From SZUA-35 sp965530755 (GTDB lineage Bacteria > Actinomycetota > Acidimicrobiia > Acidimicrobiales > SZUA-35), in the NCBI GenBank assembly GCA_965530755.1, contig CBESNA010000004.1, positions 77,284-141,283 of the forward strand: a DNA stretch of 64,000 bases. Direction: 5' to 3'. The number at the start of each line of letters is the position of its first letter. Positions within the stretch are counted from its first letter, which is position 1. The position numbers were made by a program, and so were the translations under genes. Shown in pieces: positions 8,142 through 16,254 of this stretch. A model generated the notes under the pieces. The model was not told the origin of the DNA. It made no database searches and was given only the letters and a program-made list of their open reading frames with translations.

Positions 8142-8615
8142 ATGGACCACTTCCACGATCTACACATGACCTCGATCACCGGCGAGGACGTCGACTTCAG
8201 CACCTTTCGTGACCAGATGGCGTTGGTGGTGAACGTCGCCTCGAAATGAGGCCTCACGCCCCAGTACGCAGGTCTGCGTACGCTTCATGAAGAGAACGAC
8301 GGACTCACGGTCCTGGGTTTCCCGTGCAACCAATTCGCCGATCAGGAACCCGGCACCGACGCCGAGATCCTGGAATTCGCAACCAGCACGTTCGACGTCA
8401 CCTTTCCGATGTTCTCGAAGATCGACGTCAACGGTGACCACGAAGCAGAGCTCTACACGCTGCTCAAGGCCCAAGCCGCCGACGACGAGGGCAAAGCGGA
8501 CATCGCCTGGAACTTCACCAAGTTCCTCATCGGCCCCGACGGCAACGTCATCAAACGCTTCGCCCCGCAGGCGGAGCCGACTGCGATCGGCGAGTTCATC
8601 GCCGGCCTCGGCTGA
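8142..8615 (+). CDS. gpx: Glutathione peroxidase, selenoprotein (in-frame TGA = Sec36)
   Basis: Read through the TGA at 8247-8249, the frame gives 157 residues, full length for the family. The context VNVASK-U-GLTPQY is the peroxidase active site, with the TGA exactly where Sec or Cys belongs. The rest of the catalytic tetrad is present: Gln68 (CNQFADQEPG), Trp123 and Asn124 (AWNFTKFLIGPDG). The resolving Cys of thioredoxin-dependent relatives is Thr81 here, as expected of a true Sec enzyme. It reduces H2O2 or lipid hydroperoxides with a thiol. A SECIS-like hairpin starts 15 nt after the TGA. Standard calling would give a 35-residue stub plus a truncated 68-residue ORF. A frameshift or pseudogene is unlikely because both sides are intact and in one frame. 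Confidence 0.93.
8247..8281 (+). promoter_or_regulatory. UGA codon and bacterial SECIS hairpin of the peroxidase gene
   Basis: TGA at 8247-8249; a perfect 7-bp stem GTACGCA/TGCGTAC (8264-8270 and 8275-8281) closes a GGTC loop (8271-8274). The apical decamer GCAGGTCTGC is the same as that of the E. coli fdhF SECIS, and the loop begins 22 nt after the UGA, within the usual bacterial spacing. Expected to bind SelB. Confidence 0.85.
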
Positions 8616-8661
8616 CCAAATGGGGTCGCGCTGGGTGTCTCGTCAGCGTGAACTCCTGCGG

Positions 8662-8671
8662 GAAACGTTTC
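8662..8671. promoter_or_regulatory. Short palindrome upstream of the ATP-grasp operon
   Basis: GAAACGTTTC, perfect 10-bp palindrome in the 120-nt gap before the operon. It could be an operator; no regulator gene is next to it. Weak evidence. Confidence 0.25.
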
Positions 8672-8735
8672 AGATTGCGTTCAGTTCTCAGCGCCATTTG
8701 CTCTGTGCTTCTACGGTGAGTTGACTCGAGAGGAC

Positions 8736-10226
8736 ATGGAAACCTTGGCGGACCTGACAGCGGGCTACGAGCACGAGGGTTTCTTCGACGAAGCCGTCGA
8801 CGAGTCCGGGGCGCCCCGCACCCATTACGAGCAACTCCTCCATCGTCTCGGGCAGTTCGCAGCGGGGGATCTGCACCGAGCCGTCGGACAGATCGACGCG
8901 CAGTTCCTTCGCCAAGGCATCACTTTCACCGTCTATGGCGACGACGACGGCGTGGAACGGACCTTCCCGATGGACCTCGTCCCGAGGATCATTCCCGGTA
9001 AGGAATGGGCCACCATCGAGCGAGGCTTGATTCAGCGGACTGCTGCTCTCAATGCGTTCCTCGACGACATCTACGCCGGTGGAGCACAGATCATCCATGA
9101 CGGCGTCATTCCTCGCCGATTGGTGATGAGCGCCGAGGGCTACCGCCCGGAGGCGGTCGGGATCGTGGTTCCGACGGGCGCCCGCTGCCTGGTCGCCGGC
9201 ATCGACCTCATTCGTGACATCGATGGCACCTATCGAGTCCTGGAGGACAATCTCCGGTCGCCGAGCGGCGTCAGCTATGTCGTCGAGAATCGTCAGGCGA
9301 TGGCTCGGCTGCTCCCCAAGCTGTTCCGAGACAGCAGGGTCCGACCGGTCTCGAACTACGGCGACCTCCTGCTCTCAGCACTGCAGGCAACAGCGCCACC
9401 GGCCGCCGGTTCCAGCCCTTACGTGGTCGTCCTCACGCCCGGCGTATTCAACTCGGCGTACTTCGAGCACGTCTTCCTGGCGACACAGATGGGCGTCGAT
9501 CTCGTCGAAGGACGCGACCTCGTCGTGGAAGATCACGTCCTGTACGTCCGGACCACTCGTGGTCTGCGGCGAGTCGACGTGGTCTATCGCCGGATCGACG
9601 ACGACTTCTTGGATCCGGTTGTCTTCCGCCCTGACTCGACACTCGGCGTCGCCGGAATGATGAGTGCGGCGCGATCCGGCAACCTGACCATCGCCAACTC
9701 CGTCGGTAACGGCATCGCCGATGACAAGGCGGTCTACGCCTACGTGCCGGAGATGATCCGCTACTACCTCGGGGAGGAGCCGGTCATCGCCAACGTCGAC
9801 ACCTACCTGCTCACTGATCCTGACCAACGAAAGATGGTGCTGAGCAGGCTGGATGAGTTGGTGGTGAAGCCGGTGGCCGAGGCCGGTGGTTACGGCCTCG
9901 TGATCGGACCGACGGCGACCGAAGCCGAACTGATCGAAGTGGCCTCGAAGATCGAGGCTGATCCTCGCAACTACATCGCCCAGGAGGTCCTGAGCCTCAG
10001 TCGCCACCCATGCCTGATCAACGGCTCGCTTGAAGCTCGGCACATCGATCTGCGTCCGTTCGTCCTGTCCGGAGCCGACACTCACGTTCTTCCCGGCGGA
10101 CTGACCAGGGTCGCCCTGCGCAAGGGGTCATTGGTGGTCAATTCGTCCCAAGGCGGAGGCTCGAAGGACACCTGGGTCCTGACCGACGACGTCGACAATC
10201 TCGATGATGAGGCAACCAAATGGTGA
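8736..10226 (+). CDS. Circularly permuted ATP-grasp protein (type 2)
   Basis: 496 residues from ATG 8736; an in-frame TTG at 8721 would add five. Typical family segments are present: the N-terminal YEHEGFFDEAVDESG, VLEDNLRSPSGVSYV near residue 174, and a C-terminal DLRPFVLSG. Such ATP-grasp proteins are predicted peptide or amide ligases working with alpha-E and transglutaminase-like partners, and both follow directly here (7-nt and 4-nt overlaps). The natural substrate is not established for this class. AGAGGA before ATG 8736 sits very close, so the start is not certain. A TACGGT hexamer at 8712-8717 may be the -10. Confidence 0.88.
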   Translation: METLADLTAGYEHEGFFDEAVDESGAPRTHYEQLLHRLGQFAAGDLHRAVGQIDAQFLRQGITFTVYGDDDGVERTFPMDLVPRIIPGKEWATIERGLIQRTAALNAFLDDIYAGGAQIIHDGVIPRRLVMSAEGYRPEAVGIVVPTGARCLVAGIDLIRDIDGTYRVLEDNLRSPSGVSYVVENRQAMARLLPKLFRDSRVRPVSNYGDLLLSALQATAPPAAGSSPYVVVLTPGVFNSAYFEHVFLATQMGVDLVEGRDLVVEDHVLYVRTTRGLRRVDVVYRRIDDDFLDPVVFRPDSTLGVAGMMSAARSGNLTIANSVGNGIADDKAVYAYVPEMIRYYLGEEPVIANVDTYLLTDPDQRKMVLSRLDELVVKPVAEAGGYGLVIGPTATEAELIEVASKIEADPRNYIAQEVLSLSRHPCLINGSLEARHIDLRPFVLSGADTHVLPGGLTRVALRKGSLVVNSSQGGGSKDTWVLTDDVDNLDDEATKW

Positions 10227-11182
10227 TGCTGGCCCGATCGGCCGAGGACCTGTATTGGCTAGGCCGCTATCTCGAACGGTCAGAACACATGGCCAGAGTG
10301 ATCGACGTGGTCTACCACCGTCTTCTCGAGAGTCCCGAAGCCGAGCGGGAGGTCTGTTGGACCGATGTGCTCGCCATGACGGGGTTCCCGGCGGAGACGA
10401 TCGAGAAGGTCGGTCTCGACAACGACACGCTCGCCGCCCACTGTCTGGTCGGCGCCAAGAGAGGGTCGGCACTCGACGGTGTCCGCCGGCTGCGGGAGAA
10501 CAGCCGGGGCAACCGGGAGTACCTGCCGATCGAACTCTGGGAGGAGATCAACCGCCTCTGGCTCGAGTTCCGCCACGACGGGGGACCCATTGATGCCAGC
10601 GAGCTGTGCTCGATGCTTCGTCGGCGCTGCCAAAGCATCGTTGGCACCGCAGACGCGACGTGGCTGCGATCAGACGCCTGGACGTACTTCACCATCGGCC
10701 GGCTCACCGAACGAGCGCTCCTCACCACGATGATGCTGCAAGCACGGCACCGTCACCACCTCCCCGAGAAACCCCACGAGTGGGCGATGACCCTGCGGTG
10801 TTGCACCGCCCTCCAAGCCCACCGACGTCAGTACGCCGGGTTCCACGACCCGCGGACGATCATCGACCTCCTGCTGTACAGCGATGCCGCTCCGAGGTCG
10901 GTCCACTTCTGCGTTCGTTACCTCGATGAGTCCATCGACATGCTCGGAGCCGAACCGAAATCCCGATCGAAACGGGTGATCGGCAGCCTCCGGGCGAGTC
11001 TTCGGTTCGGTGATGCCTTCGACCCCGCCGCCGGCGACCTCGGGGAGACACTGGCTGACGTCGAGCGAGACCTTCGTCGGTTCGGCGCTTCGCTTGCCGC
11101 CGAGTTCTTCCTGTTGCCGCTCGAGAACGGTCTGCGTTCTCTCCGACTCGGCGCCGCTGACTCCTTGGAGTCACCGGCATGA
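10220..11182 (+). CDS. Alpha-E domain protein (DUF403)
   Basis: 320 residues, predicted all-helical. The start MVMLARSAEDLYWLGRYLER is the hallmark N-terminus of the alpha-E family, which almost always accompanies circularly permuted ATP-grasp proteins. It begins 7 nt before the end of that gene and overlaps the transglutaminase gene by 4 nt. No catalytic motif is evident, so a structural or scaffold role in the presumed peptide-modifying complex is inferred. Confidence 0.87.
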   Translation: MVMLARSAEDLYWLGRYLERSEHMARVIDVVYHRLLESPEAEREVCWTDVLAMTGFPAETIEKVGLDNDTLAAHCLVGAKRGSALDGVRRLRENSRGNREYLPIELWEEINRLWLEFRHDGGPIDASELCSMLRRRCQSIVGTADATWLRSDAWTYFTIGRLTERALLTTMMLQARHRHHLPEKPHEWAMTLRCCTALQAHRRQYAGFHDPRTIIDLLLYSDAAPRSVHFCVRYLDESIDMLGAEPKSRSKRVIGSLRASLRFGDAFDPAAGDLGETLADVERDLRRFGASLAAEFFLLPLENGLRSLRLGAADSLESPA

Positions 11183-12135
11183 GATTCGACGTTCGCTACC
11201 GCACGTTGTTCACGTACAACGCCCTCGCCGTCGACTCTCACAACGAGGTCAGGGCATGTCCGGCCACGACGCCGTATCAGCAGGTGCTCGACTACGAGCT
11301 CCATGTCTCGCCGCCGGCGACAATGCGTTCGTTCGTCGATGGTTGGGGAACGATCGTCGATTCGTTCGGCGTCCGTCTTCCACACATCGCCATGGAAGTG
11401 ATGGCCGAGGCGACTGTTGAGACCAGCGCTCCCGAGGAGCTCACGACCCTCGTCGGTGTCGAACAACTGGACGATCCCGCTTTCGTCGATGATCACTTCG
11501 AGTATCTCATGGAGACCTCGTCGACACGGCCTTCGGCGCCAATGTCCGATCTGGCCCGCACGAGTCGTGCCAACTGCCACCACGTCCTCGGGCTGGCCAC
11601 CGACCTGCAGAACGAGGTTCGGAATCACTTGAGCTATCAACCCGGCGCCACGACCGTCAACACCAGCGCTGCGGAAGCGTTCGAGGGGGGTGCCGGGGTC
11701 TGCCAGGACTACGCCCATCTGATGGTGACGCTGGCCCGATCCGCCGGATTGCCGGCCCGCTACGTCTCGGGCTACTTCTTCGCCCAAGCCGACGCAGACG
11801 GCTCCGACACCGATGACGATCTGGTCACGGTGCAGACCCACGCGTGGGTCGAGGTCGCCATCCCCGGCCAGCGGTGGATGGCCATGGATCCGACGAACGG
11901 ACTGATCCCCACCGAACGCCACGTGAAGATCGGCCATGGCGCCGATTACGACGCCGTGATGCCGTTCCGGGGAACGTTCGTCGGTCCGGAGACGTCCGAC
12001 GTCACCGCTGCGGTGCAGATTCGCCGACGATCGGCGTCGTTCAGTGACGACGGAACGGATTTCACCACGATTGCCGAAGGCGATGTCCGGCTCCGCAACG
12101 CTGAGGCCGAGGCGCAACATCAACAGCAGCAGTGA
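11179..12135 (+). CDS. Transglutaminase-like cysteine peptidase
   Basis: 318 residues. An N-terminal beta domain (MRFDVRYRTLFTYNALAVDS) is followed by the transglutaminase core with catalytic Cys in GGAGVCQDYAHLM (about residue 174), His in VQTHAWVEV and Asp in AMDPTNG. This third gene completes the ATP-grasp / alpha-E / transglutaminase set; in this family the protein is thought to cleave or exchange amide bonds made by the ligase (inference). The tail is Gln-rich (AEAQHQQQQ). Start ATG overlaps the alpha-E stop (ATGA). No signal peptide, so probably cytoplasmic. Confidence 0.9.
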   Translation: MRFDVRYRTLFTYNALAVDSHNEVRACPATTPYQQVLDYELHVSPPATMRSFVDGWGTIVDSFGVRLPHIAMEVMAEATVETSAPEELTTLVGVEQLDDPAFVDDHFEYLMETSSTRPSAPMSDLARTSRANCHHVLGLATDLQNEVRNHLSYQPGATTVNTSAAEAFEGGAGVCQDYAHLMVTLARSAGLPARYVSGYFFAQADADGSDTDDDLVTVQTHAWVEVAIPGQRWMAMDPTNGLIPTERHVKIGHGADYDAVMPFRGTFVGPETSDVTAAVQIRRRSASFSDDGTDFTTIAEGDVRLRNAEAEAQHQQQQ

Positions 12136-12178
12136 CCATTCTTTGATCGACCGCCGTCCGAAGTGGCAGGCTGCCACG

Positions 12179-13015
12179 ATGGGACGCACCATCGACACCA
12201 CCACCGAGGATCTCCTCGCATCGATCGAGGGCAACGTCGGTGTGATCACCTTCAATCGGCCAGAGCGCCGCAACGCCCTGTCGAACGGCATCTATTCCGG
12301 CTTCGCCATTGCCCTCCCGGAGATGGCTGCCGATCCAGACGTGCGAGTCGTGATGATCACCGGCAACGGGGGAGCGTTCTGCGCCGGCGGTGATGTGAAG
12401 GGCATGCACGAGGCCAACAGCAGCGGGTCATCGCGCGCTGGCCAACCTGCCAGCCACGAGGATCGAATCGCCTTCCTCCGCCGACGGCAACGCGAGGTGT
12501 CCCTGGCGCTCCACGAGTTTCCCAAGCCGGTGGTGGCGGCACTGCCCGGAGCAGCCGCTGGTGCCGGGCTGTCGATCGCGTTGGCCGCCGACATCCGCCT
12601 CGCAGCCGAACGGGCCATCATTGTCACCGCCTTCGCCAACGTCGGCGCCAGCGGTGACTTCGGCGGCTCCTGGTTCCTCACTCAGTTGGTCGGAACGGCC
12701 AAGGCCAAGGAGCTCTACTTCACCTCTCCTCGCCTCACATCGGCCGAGGCCCTCGAGCTCGGGATCGTGAACCAGGTGCTACCGGACGACGGATTCGCCG
12801 ATGCCGCGCTCGGCTGGTGCCAGACGATGGCCGAGCGAGCACCGATCGCGCTTCGCTACATGAAGGAGAACCTGAATCGGGCACTCCACACCGATCTAGC
12901 CACTGCGCTCGACGCCGAGGCCGCTGCCATGGTGCGATCGATGGGTACAGCAGATCACAAGGAAGCCGCAGCGGCGTTCGTCGAGAAGCGCAAGCCCACC
13001 TTCACCGGCACGTGA
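12179..13015 (+). CDS. Enoyl-CoA hydratase/isomerase family protein
   Basis: 278 residues. Crotonase fold with the oxyanion-hole pieces GGAFCAGGDVKGM and AAAGAGLSIALAADIRLA. The residue expected to be a catalytic Glu near ASGDFGGSWFL is Asp, so isomerase or another crotonase activity is possible. The ATG at 12179 is preceded 6 nt upstream by CAGGCT, a poor -10. It is a single gene convergent with the dehydrogenase that follows. An in-frame extension reaching back into the transglutaminase gene is not used because it would overlap it by about 90 nt. Confidence 0.87.
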   Translation: MGRTIDTTTEDLLASIEGNVGVITFNRPERRNALSNGIYSGFAIALPEMAADPDVRVVMITGNGGAFCAGGDVKGMHEANSSGSSRAGQPASHEDRIAFLRRRQREVSLALHEFPKPVVAALPGAAAGAGLSIALAADIRLAAERAIIVTAFANVGASGDFGGSWFLTQLVGTAKAKELYFTSPRLTSAEALELGIVNQVLPDDGFADAALGWCQTMAERAPIALRYMKENLNRALHTDLATALDAEAAAMVRSMGTADHKEAAAAFVEKRKPTFTGT

Positions 13016-13076
13016 ACACCGTGCGACTTGACCCGCGCGAACACGGGCTCGATGAACGAAACGAGCCAGAGCCCGG

Positions 13077-13940
13077 TCAGCGATAGCGGCGGATGATCGA
13101 CGTTGCGTCGAGGCGGTTGTCGCCCGCATCCTGCTGCTCGGCCAGGTAACGCGCAGTCAACTCGGTCAGTGGAGTGGCGCTCCCGAGCTTGGCCGCCTCG
13201 TCGCGGACCAGGCCGAGGTCCTTCGCGAGCCAGTCGACCGCGAACCCGAAGTCGAAGGCATCGGCGACCATGGTCTCGCCTCGATTGGTCAGGTACCACG
13301 AACCCGCAGCCCCCTTGGTCACTGCACTCAGTACTCGGTCCATGTCGAGACCGGCCTTCATCCCGAACGCGAGGGCCTCCGCTGCTCCCTGGATCGCTCC
13401 TGCACACAGGATCTGATTGACCATCTTGGTGCGCTGGCCCGAGCCGGCAGGGCCGACGAGCGTGATCGTGGAGGAATAGGCCTCGAGCACCGGCTGAGCA
13501 GCGGCGAAGTGCTCGGGCTCACCACCACACATAACGCTGAGCACCCCATTCTCGGCTCCGACCTGTCCGCCAGAGATCGGGCCGTCGATGAAGCCGACAC
13601 CTCCCTCTGCACAGGCGACCGCCAGTTCCTCGGCCAGCACCGCAGACGCTGTGGTGTGATCGATCACGACGGCACCCGTTGCGAGAGCACCCAGCGCTCC
13701 TTGGTCGCCATACAACACGGCGCGAACGTCGTCGTCACCGCCGACGCAAACCATGACGAAATCTGCGCCGTCAGCTGCCTCCCGGGGGCTGGCGCAGGCC
13801 ACGCCGCCATGTTGAGCGGCCCAATCTTCACCCTTAGCCGACGTCCGGTTGAACACCCGTACGTCGTGCCCTGAGGACGCGAGGTGGCCTGCCATCGGAT
13901 AACCCATGGTCCCGAGACCGAGAAATGCACAGATCGTCAT
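13077..13940 (-). CDS. NAD(P)-dependent beta-hydroxyacid dehydrogenase (3-hydroxyisobutyrate dehydrogenase family)
   Basis: 287 residues. N-terminal Rossmann GLGTMGYPMAGHL, substrate-binding FIDGPISGGQVGAENG around residue 120, and the catalytic Lys in GQRTKMVNQI near residue 170. The family oxidises 3-hydroxyisobutyrate, tartronate semialdehyde or related beta-hydroxyacids; valine breakdown is plausible but not proved. ATG at 13938-13940 is chosen; a GTGCCA-ATG-TGGCAC inverted repeat lies directly upstream, overlapping a possible CACATT -10. Divergent from the acyl-CoA dehydrogenase at 14059. Confidence 0.88.
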   Translation of the reverse strand: MTICAFLGLGTMGYPMAGHLASSGHDVRVFNRTSAKGEDWAAQHGGVACASPREAADGADFVMVCVGGDDDVRAVLYGDQGALGALATGAVVIDHTTASAVLAEELAVACAEGGVGFIDGPISGGQVGAENGVLSVMCGGEPEHFAAAQPVLEAYSSTITLVGPAGSGQRTKMVNQILCAGAIQGAAEALAFGMKAGLDMDRVLSAVTKGAAGSWYLTNRGETMVADAFDFGFAVDWLAKDLGLVRDEAAKLGSATPLTELTARYLAEQQDAGDNRLDATSIIRRYR

Positions 13941-13941
13941 G

Positions 13942-13956
13942 GTGCCAATGTGGCAC
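13942..13956. promoter_or_regulatory. Inverted repeat upstream of the hydroxyacid dehydrogenase
   Basis: GTGCCA-atg-TGGCAC, perfect 6-bp arms 2 nt upstream of the start codon. Could be an operator or a hairpin in the 5' end of the message. Confidence 0.3.
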
Positions 13957-14058
13957 ACGATCGCCGCGGAGTGAGTGACTACGGGAAACCATCGTGTGAC
14001 TGGATCTGGTGCTCGGACAGGGGTGTGAAACAATACGCGCACCCGACCTGGAGGCCAT

Positions 14059-15171
14059 GTGCTCGACTTCCGCCTGAATCACGAACTCGAAGCGCTCCAG
14101 AAGCGTGCACGGGACGTCGCCGCAGACGGCGTCCGCCGTTTCGGTCGACACAACGACTCGTGGATCAACGGATTCTCCAAGGAATTCGCGCAGGTCATGG
14201 CGGACGAAGGCTGGATCGGCATGGGTTGGCCGAGGGCCCACGGCGGACAGGAACGGCCGCCGATCGAGCGGGTGATCGTGGCGGAGGAGATGATCGCCGC
14301 CGGTGCTCCGATCGCAGCGATGTGGTTCGCCGACCGCCAAATGGGGCCAACCCTCATCGCCTACGGCACCGCCGACCAGCAGGCGGAATACCTCCCAGCG
14401 ATGTTGAGTGGCGCATCCACTTGGTGCATCGGCATGAGTGAGCCGGATGCCGGATCCGATCTCGCCGCACTCAAGACCTCAGCCGTCCGTGAAGGCGACG
14501 ACTTCGTGATCAACGGGCAGAAGATCTGGACCAGCTTCGGCGAGGTCGCCGACTACTGCTACTTGATCTGTCGTACCGCCACCGACGGGCCACCTCACCA
14601 GGGAATCTCAGAAGTCGTCGTTCCCATGGACACGCCCGGCATCGAGGTTCGCCCGATCACCGACATGACCACGAATCGCCACTTCTGCGAGGTCTATTTC
14701 ACCGACGTCAGAGTCCCGATCGTCAATCTCGTGGGCCTCGAGGGAAACGCCTTCAAGCAGACGATGAAGCAGCTCGAACACGAGCGGGGTGGCATCGACC
14801 GGCTGGTGTCCAACAAGGCGTTGTATGAGTTGGCGCTCGAACGAGCCGACACGACCGATCCGGTGGTCAGAGACGAGATCGCGAGACTCGAGACCGGCTA
14901 CCGGGTCGGCCGCCTCCTCGTGTACCGGGAGGTCCTCCGCCAGGCACCGGCCGGTTTCAGTGCCGCCACGAAGTGTTTCTGCACCGAACACGAGTGGCGG
15001 GTCGCACAGTTCGTGGCGAAGGTCTTCGGCGCCGATGCAATGCTGTTCGATGATGTCGGCAAAGGGCTCGCCTACGCACCCGGCTACACGATCATGGGCG
15101 GTACCTCCGACATCATGCGCAACATCTTGGGGGAGCGGGTGCTCGGGCTCCCTCGCGAGCCTCGGAAGTAG
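14059..15171 (+). CDS. Acyl-CoA dehydrogenase
   Basis: 370 residues. MSEPDAGSDLAALKTSA and INGQKIWTSF are the family flavin-binding signatures (about residues 130-160), and the C-terminus has the usual YTIMGGTSDIMRNILGERVLGLP. GTG at 14059 is chosen because GGAGG lies 6 nt upstream. Acts in beta-oxidation or a related acyl-CoA degradation; the substrate cannot be told from sequence. It stands alone between the hydroxyacid dehydrogenase (divergent) and the metal transporter operon. Confidence 0.9.
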   Translation: MLDFRLNHELEALQKRARDVAADGVRRFGRHNDSWINGFSKEFAQVMADEGWIGMGWPRAHGGQERPPIERVIVAEEMIAAGAPIAAMWFADRQMGPTLIAYGTADQQAEYLPAMLSGASTWCIGMSEPDAGSDLAALKTSAVREGDDFVINGQKIWTSFGEVADYCYLICRTATDGPPHQGISEVVVPMDTPGIEVRPITDMTTNRHFCEVYFTDVRVPIVNLVGLEGNAFKQTMKQLEHERGGIDRLVSNKALYELALERADTTDPVVRDEIARLETGYRVGRLLVYREVLRQAPAGFSAATKCFCTEHEWRVAQFVAKVFGADAMLFDDVGKGLAYAPGYTIMGGTSDIMRNILGERVLGLPREPRK

Positions 15172-15240
15172 GTCGCTTCACCGACCGGAGGCATCGAAAT
15201 TCCGGAGCCGCCCGGTACTGCGACCTGGTTGCAACAGTTC

Positions 15241-15246
15241 TACAGT
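15241..15246 (+). promoter_or_regulatory. -10 element for the metal transporter operon
   Basis: TACAGT, 6 nt before the GTG at 15253. No convincing Zur, MntR or IdeR box was recognised around it. Confidence 0.45.
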
Positions 15247-15252
15247 GGCGGC

Positions 15253-16254
15253 GTGTCGACGAACCGCCTTCTCACGCTGCTGACCGTCGTCGCCATGCTG
15301 GCCGCTGCATGCGGAGCCGACACCGATGCCGACGATTCGTCGGCTGCGGGACGGACCGTCGTCACCACGGTCGCCCCGATCACCTCGATCGCCGCCGGCA
15401 TCATCGGTGATCGAGCCGAGATCGTCGGCATCGTGCCGGAGGGCACCAACTCCCACACCTTCGAACCCTCGCCGAGGGCGGCCGAGCTGTTCTCCGGCGC
15501 CGACGCCATCTTCATCAACGGACTGGTCCTCGAGGAGCCGACGAAGGAGCTGGCACTCGCCAACAAGCCCGAGGCCGCCCCGCTGGTCGAGCTGGGCAAC
15601 GAGTCGCTCTCGCCATCGGAGTACAAGTACGACTTCTCGTTCCCAGAGGACGAGGGCAAGCCGAACCCCCACCTGTGGACCGACCCGGACTACGCCCTGG
15701 CGTACGGCGAGATCATCCGAGCCACCATGACCGAGATCGACCCGGACGGAGCCGACGACTATCGGCGGAACTACGACGACTTCGCCGCCATCGTCGCCGA
15801 ACTCGACGAAGCCATGGTCACGAGCTTCGCCACCATTCCCGAAGCCAATCGGGTGTTGCTCACCTACCACGACGCCTACGCCTATTTCGCCGACAACTAC
15901 GGCTTCACCGTCATCGGGGCAATTCAGCCGGCCGACTTCGGCGAGCCCTCGCCTCGAGAAGTGGCCGCACTCATCGATCAGGTTCGCGACACCGGGGTGC
16001 CCGCCATCTTCGGCTCCGAGGTGTTCCCTTCCCCCATCCTCGACCAGATCTCGAGCGAGGCCGGCGGAACGTTCGTCGACACGCTGCGGGACGACGACCT
16101 GCCGGGGGCTCCCGGAGACGCTGACCACTCGTGGGTGGGACTGATGCGCAGCAACTACATCACCATGACCTCCGCACTCGGCGGCGATCCTGCGGCCCTC
16201 GAGAATCTCGTTCCCCGCAGTGTCGCCCAGGACGAAGCTGAGTACCCGCAATGA
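15253..16254 (+). CDS. Zinc/manganese ABC transporter substrate-binding lipoprotein
   Basis: 333 residues. Starting at GTG 15253, the N-terminus is a lipoprotein signal ending in LAAAC with Cys20. Metal ligands typical of cluster A-I binding proteins are visible: His in NSHTFEPSP, His in PNPHLWTDP, His in YHDAYAYF and an acidic ligand in FGSEVF. His at the third position resembles ZnuA more than the Mn binders, which have Glu. It overlaps the ATPase gene by 4 nt, forming a three-gene importer. Exported and lipid-anchored. Confidence 0.9.
   Translation: MSTNRLLTLLTVVAMLAAACGADTDADDSSAAGRTVVTTVAPITSIAAGIIGDRAEIVGIVPEGTNSHTFEPSPRAAELFSGADAIFINGLVLEEPTKELALANKPEAAPLVELGNESLSPSEYKYDFSFPEDEGKPNPHLWTDPDYALAYGEIIRATMTEIDPDGADDYRRNYDDFAAIVAELDEAMVTSFATIPEANRVLLTYHDAYAYFADNYGFTVIGAIQPADFGEPSPREVAALIDQVRDTGVPAIFGSEVFPSPILDQISSEAGGTFVDTLRDDDLPGAPGDADHSWVGLMRSNYITMTSALGGDPAALENLVPRSVAQDEAEYPQ

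Noticed and set aside
8142..8615. Peroxidase region as a pseudogene or frameshift
   Set aside because: One frame is intact on both sides, the TGA is at the catalytic residue and a SECIS hairpin follows; nothing else is broken.
13016..13076. GGCTCG...CGAGCC hairpin between convergent genes as a terminator
   Set aside because: Six-bp stem with a 10-nt loop and no T run; too weak to call.
15178..16251. Minus-strand ORF of 357 codons opposite the metal-binding lipoprotein
   Set aside because: Low-complexity Gly/Asp/Val shadow; the plus frame has a lipobox and metal ligands.
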